Shown: positions 6,154 through 8,718 of the stretch, piece by piece
How the letters are laid out: the number at the start of each line of letters is the position of its first letter
Position numbering within the stretch: the stretch's first letter is position 1
Origin: Prolixibacteraceae bacterium
GTDB taxonomy: Bacteria > Bacteroidota > Bacteroidia > Bacteroidales > Prolixibacteraceae
DNA length: 8,718 bases
Direction of reading: 5' to 3'
Assembly (NCBI GenBank): GCA_016931875.1
Contig: JAFGDX010000104.1
Span: 1-8,718 of the forward strand
The notes under the pieces: model-generated
Seen by the model: only the letters and a program-made list of their open reading frames with translations
The model's database searches: none
What the model was told of the DNA's origin: nothing
Program-made: the position numbers and the translations under genes

Positions 6154-6840
6154 TTAGTTTAATTTAATTTTAACCCTCGCAATATATCTGTCAACATTTG
6201 TTCCTTCTGTTGATTCGGGATATTTTTCTTTGATGTCTTCATACATTGCCAGCGCATCTTCCAGTTCATCCATCGACTCAAGCAATTGTGCCGCCTTCAT
6301 CATATAAATCGGTGCAGTTAACTCATTACCTGAAAGTGCAATGGCTTTTTTGTATTGTTTTAAGGCATTGTCCGTTTCACCAAGTTCAAGATAGGCATCT
6401 CCTTTGGCTCCTTCAGTTACAGGGGCAAGCAACATGTCTTTGGTTTTAAAATCGTTCAGATAATCCAGGGCTTCTTCATATTGCCCCAGGTGTAAATACG
6501 AAATTCCGGTGTAATAATTGGCCCGGTTGGCAGCTTTGGTAATCCCGTAATCGTCAATAATATCCAAAAAGCCAAGGTAATTACCATCGCCGTTAATAGC
6601 AAGGTTAAATGAATCTCTTTCAAAATAGTTCACCGCCATAAACATTTGCGATTTGGCTTCATCTTCTTTGGGTTGCAGAAAAAACTTGTTAAAACCCAGA
6701 TAACCAGCTACCACAAGAATAATAGCACCAATTACATAGGTGATGATTTTTTGATTGTCTTCGATAAATTGCTCCGTTTTTGTTAATGCACTTTCAAGTT
6801 CCTGTAAATTATCAACTTGCGGAGTTTTCTTTTTTGCCAT
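6154..6840 (-). CDS. Membrane-anchored tetratricopeptide-repeat protein, YfgM-like
   Basis: This 228-residue protein has a short basic cytoplasmic N-terminus (MAKKK), a predicted amphipathic stretch, one membrane segment at about 32-54 (IITYVIGAIILVVAGYLGF) and a C-terminal helical-repeat domain. TPR-type helices are visible at about 106-135 (YYTGISYLHLGQYEEALDYL), 144-172 (AKGDAYLELGETDNALKQY) and 180-210 (AAQLLESMDELEDALAMYE). The layout, one N-terminal helix followed by TPRs outside the cytoplasm, resembles YfgM, a partner of the Sec translocon and periplasmic chaperones in E. coli; the same role here is inference. The ATG at 6838-6840 is chosen; an in-frame TTG 15 nt earlier would add MKTKK but is a less likely start. 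It is divergent from recF and has a plausible own promoter. Confidence 0.85.
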   Translation of the reverse strand: MAKKKTPQVDNLQELESALTKTEQFIEDNQKIITYVIGAIILVVAGYLGFNKFFLQPKEDEAKSQMFMAVNYFERDSFNLAINGDGNYLGFLDIIDDYGITKAANRANYYTGISYLHLGQYEEALDYLNDFKTKDMLLAPVTEGAKGDAYLELGETDNALKQYKKAIALSGNELTAPIYMMKAAQLLESMDELEDALAMYEDIKEKYPESTEGTNVDRYIARVKIKLN

Positions 6841-6865
6841 CTTTTTCGTTTTCAAAATTGTGTCG

Positions 6866-6873
6866 CAAAAATA
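6866..6873 (-). promoter_or_regulatory. Probable -7 promoter box of the TPR gene
   Basis: On the minus strand these bases read TATTTTTG, an exact fit to TAnnTTTG, 25 nt before the ATG at 6840. The expected -33 TTG is not at the usual spacing (the nearest lies 12 bp away), so the call rests on the -7 box and position. Confidence 0.5.
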
Positions 6874-6986
6874 GTTTTTTTTTCACAACTGAATAAAATA
6901 TGTGGTCTTTATTTTGAATATTAATCAACATATGCGTGTTTGTAATACAATTTTTACACTGAATTCTATCATCCGTTCTTTTTAAT

Positions 6987-6994
6987 TAGTTTTG
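6987..6994 (+). promoter_or_regulatory. Probable -7 promoter box of recF
   Basis: TAGTTTTG fits TAnnTTTG exactly and ends 23 nt before the recF ATG, which implies a leader of about 15-20 nt. No TTG is found about 20 bp upstream, so the -33 element is weak or absent. Confidence 0.55.
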
Positions 6995-7017
6995 CAGGGT
7001 AGTCAGAGTAATTTTCT

Positions 7018-8124
7018 ATGCAGATTGAAGAAATTTCGATAGTAAATTTTAAGAATATCCGGGATAATAAAATTCGCTTTTCTCCCCGGTTAAACTGTTT
7101 TATCGGGAATAACGGCGCGGGTAAAACCAATATGCTCGACGCGGTGTATTATCTCTCGTTTTGCAAAAGTTTTTTTAACCCGGTCGACAGTTTGAACATC
7201 AACCACACTGAAAATTATTTTATGCTGCAGGGAAATTATAGCCGAAACGATTCAAGCGAATTTATTTCCTGTGGTCTTCAAAAAGGTCAGAAAAAGCAGT
7301 TTAAACGAAACTCAAAAGTTTACAAAAAACTGGCCGAACATATTGGTTTGCTCCCGCTGGTTATGATTACCCCTTCCGATGTGAACCTGATTTTGGGTGG
7401 AAGCGATGAACGACGGAAATTTATGGACGGTGTAATTTCGCAATACAATCAGAATTACCTCGACGACCTGCTAAAATACAACCGGGCTTTGCAACAACGA
7501 AATAATTTGTTAAAACAGTTTGTTGCCGATAAATATTTTGATGCCGAGTTGTTGGAAATATGGGACAGCCAGTTGGTTGAATACGGAACAGGAATTCATG
7601 AAGAACGAAAAAAATTTGTTGAAAAGCTTATTCCGGTTTTCCAGCACTACTACACTTTTATTTCGCAGGGAAACGAAGAAGTGGGATTGATTCACCAGTC
7701 GGATTTTTACAAAAATGATTTTGAGAAATTGCTGAAAGAATCGGTTGCCAGAGACAGGATGGTTCAATACACTACAGTTGGGATTCATAAAGATGATTTG
7801 GAATTAAAAATTGGCGAGTACCCGATTAAAAAACTGGGCTCGCAGGGCCAAAACAAAACCTATCTTGTGGCGTTAAAACTGGCACAGTACAATTTTATCA
7901 AACAAATTTCGGAATTAAAACCCATTTTACTGCTCGACGATATTTTTGACAAACTGGACCAGAACCGGGTGGAACAAATTATTAAAGTAGTTTCGGGCGA
8001 TGAATTTGGCCAGATTTTTATTACCGATACCAACCGCGAACATTTGGATGGGATTATACGAAAAATGAAAACCGATTTTCGTATTTTTTATGTTGAATCG
8101 GGGAAAGTAAAACAAATGGAATGA
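7018..8124 (+). CDS. recF: DNA replication and repair protein RecF
   Basis: This complete 368-residue RecF is an SMC-like ATPase that, with RecO and RecR, helps load RecA on gapped single-stranded DNA near stalled forks. The N-terminus (ISIVNFKNIRD) leads to Walker A GNNGAGKT at 30-37. The family block DERRKFMDGVISQYN at 130-144 follows, then the helical arm; the ABC signature is GSQGQNK at 274-280, Walker B and D-loop are ILLLDDIFDKLD at 303-314, and FITDTN at 334-339 lies at the switch region. Length agrees with the family (about 360-370). The ATG at 7018 gives the usual short N-terminus. The last 4 bp (ATGA) are shared with the DUF721 gene, which suggests coupled translation. It is divergent from the TPR gene. 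Confidence 0.97.
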   Translation: MQIEEISIVNFKNIRDNKIRFSPRLNCFIGNNGAGKTNMLDAVYYLSFCKSFFNPVDSLNINHTENYFMLQGNYSRNDSSEFISCGLQKGQKKQFKRNSKVYKKLAEHIGLLPLVMITPSDVNLILGGSDERRKFMDGVISQYNQNYLDDLLKYNRALQQRNNLLKQFVADKYFDAELLEIWDSQLVEYGTGIHEERKKFVEKLIPVFQHYYTFISQGNEEVGLIHQSDFYKNDFEKLLKESVARDRMVQYTTVGIHKDDLELKIGEYPIKKLGSQGQNKTYLVALKLAQYNFIKQISELKPILLLDDIFDKLDQNRVEQIIKVVSGDEFGQIFITDTNREHLDGIIRKMKTDFRIFYVESGKVKQME

Positions 8125-8411
8125 GAAGAAGCAACACACAGCCGCTAAGTGAAGTTTTACGTGAATACATCCGTGTAATGAAAATGGAACGCAAATTAAA
8201 AGAGGTTGACGCGTTGCATTACTGGGAGGAACTGCTTGGGAAAACAATAGCGGGTTACACCGGGAATATTTATATCGCGAAAAAAACGTTGTATGTAAAA
8301 ATAAATTCGCCGGTGGTAAAAAACGAACTGATAATGATGCGCGAGGAAATCCGCCTGAAAATGAACGAAAAAGCAGGAGAGGAAATTATTCAGACAATTG
8401 TATTCAAATAA
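8121..8411 (+). CDS. DUF721 / DciA-like protein (probable replicative helicase loader)
   Basis: This 96-residue protein matches DUF721: an N-terminal helical stretch (PLSEVLREYI), then W35 in HYWEELLGKTIAGYT, a short beta-hairpin (LYVKINSPVVKNEL at 57-70) and a C-terminal helix ending in EIIQTIVFK. The DUF721 family includes DciA, the ancestral loader of the DnaB helicase at replication origins in bacteria lacking DnaC/DnaI. Bacteroidota members are short, containing essentially only the DUF721 domain; here the same role is inferred. The start ATG overlaps the recF stop (ATGA at 8121-8124), so translation is probably coupled and both proteins probably act in replication or fork repair. A terminator follows directly. 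Confidence 0.85.
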   Translation: MRRSNTQPLSEVLREYIRVMKMERKLKEVDALHYWEELLGKTIAGYTGNIYIAKKTLYVKINSPVVKNELIMMREEIRLKMNEKAGEEIIQTIVFK

Positions 8412-8444
8412 AAAAGGTTGCCCGGAAACCAAACAACCTTTTCT
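8412..8444 (+). terminator. Terminator between DUF721 and ndk
   Basis: AAAAGGTTG (8412-8420) pairs with CAACCTTTT (8434-8442) around a 13-nt loop, followed by a broken T run. A and T flanks on both sides make it usable from both directions, fitting its place between convergent genes. Confidence 0.75.
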
Positions 8445-8463
8445 TTCCTTGTAAAATCCGGTT

Positions 8464-8718
8464 TTAAAATCTTTCTGTTTTTGAGAAAAAAAAGTTAGCC
8501 TCAATAATTGCATTTTCATCACTGTCGGAACCGTGTACCGCATTTTGCTGTAAACTGGTGGCATACAGTTTTCTTATGGTTCCGTCGGCTGCATTTTCAG
8601 GGTTGGTAGCCCCAATCAGCGTACGGAAATTTTCTACTGCATTTTCTTTTTCAAGAATAGCTGCAATAATTGGCCCCGAACTCATAAATTCCACCAGCGA
8701 TTCGTAAAACGGTTTCCC
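8464..8718 (-). CDS. ndk: Nucleoside diphosphate kinase, C-terminal part
   Basis: The frame is open to the right edge of the window, so these are the last 84 residues of an enzyme usually about 140-150 residues long. It balances NTP and dNTP pools by transferring phosphate through a histidine. Visible family motifs are [18 protein letters not shown] at 11-28, the nucleotide-binding [15 protein letters not shown] at 36-50 and the active-site block NAVHGSDS at 59-66 with the phosphorylated H62. The GTG at 8692-8694 is an internal Val codon, not a start. It converges with the recF-DUF721 pair across a shared terminator. The start and promoter lie outside the window. Confidence 0.96.
   Translation of the reverse strand, partial: GKPFYESLVEFMSSGPIIAAILEKENAVENFRTLIGATNPENAADGTIRKLYATSLQQNAVHGSDSDENAIIEANFFFSKTERF

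Noticed and set aside
6841..6855. TTG start of the TPR protein at 6853-6855
   Set aside because: An ATG 15 nt downstream gives a usual MAKKK start, and the TTG has no supporting signal.
1..8718. A defence system, mobile element or other novel multi-gene module
   Set aside because: All genes are core housekeeping or ordinary envelope proteins in plausible chromosomal order, with no repeats, integrase, transposase or atypical composition that I can see.

Overview
The window looks like a chromosomal housekeeping segment from a Bacteroidota bacterium, probably class Bacteroidia; a Marinilabiliales/Prolixibacteraceae-type genome is my guess from protein flavour only. The evidence is: promoters matching the Bacteroidota -7 box TAnnTTTG, A-rich rather than Shine-Dalgarno leaders before most genes, a DUF2490 outer-membrane protein, a recF/DUF721 pair with overlapping ends, and protein sequences typical of the phylum. 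I see no insertion sequence, prophage, CRISPR array, tRNA or rRNA gene.

Left part (1-1088): the 3' end of an sbcC-like DNA-repair ATPase gene points right and converges on a small PchB-like chorismate mutase gene pointing left, with a hairpin between them. A divergent region of about 257 bp follows. It holds a 10-bp phased repeat and a good promoter for the next operon.

Middle (1089-4383): a translation operon, thrS-infC-rpmI-rplT (threonyl-tRNA synthetase, IF-3, L35, L20), closed by a strong intrinsic terminator. infC most likely starts at an AUA codon at 3057 behind a perfect AGGAGG, so an annotation limited to ATG/GTG/TTG starts would cut off its first 29 residues. The 123-nt spacer between rpmI and rplT is long for this operon and contains hairpins that may be a control site.

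Next (4384-5620): two exported proteins of unknown exact role, a DUF2490 probable outer-membrane beta-barrel and a small helical Spy/CpxP-like periplasmic protein, followed by a terminator.

Then (5619-6840), on the minus strand: a membrane-anchored TPR protein gene and ribH (lumazine synthase), separated by an intrinsic terminator placed only 10 nt before the ribH start codon.

Right part (6841-8718): the TPR gene diverges from recF. recF overlaps a DUF721 (DciA-like) gene by 4 bp, which joins recombination repair with probable helicase loading. A terminator separates this pair from the convergent 3' end of ndk, which runs off the window. I did not find a convincing new multi-gene system. The points most worth checking are the infC start, the ribH terminator, the rpmI-rplT spacer and an active-site Glu in the chorismate mutase.
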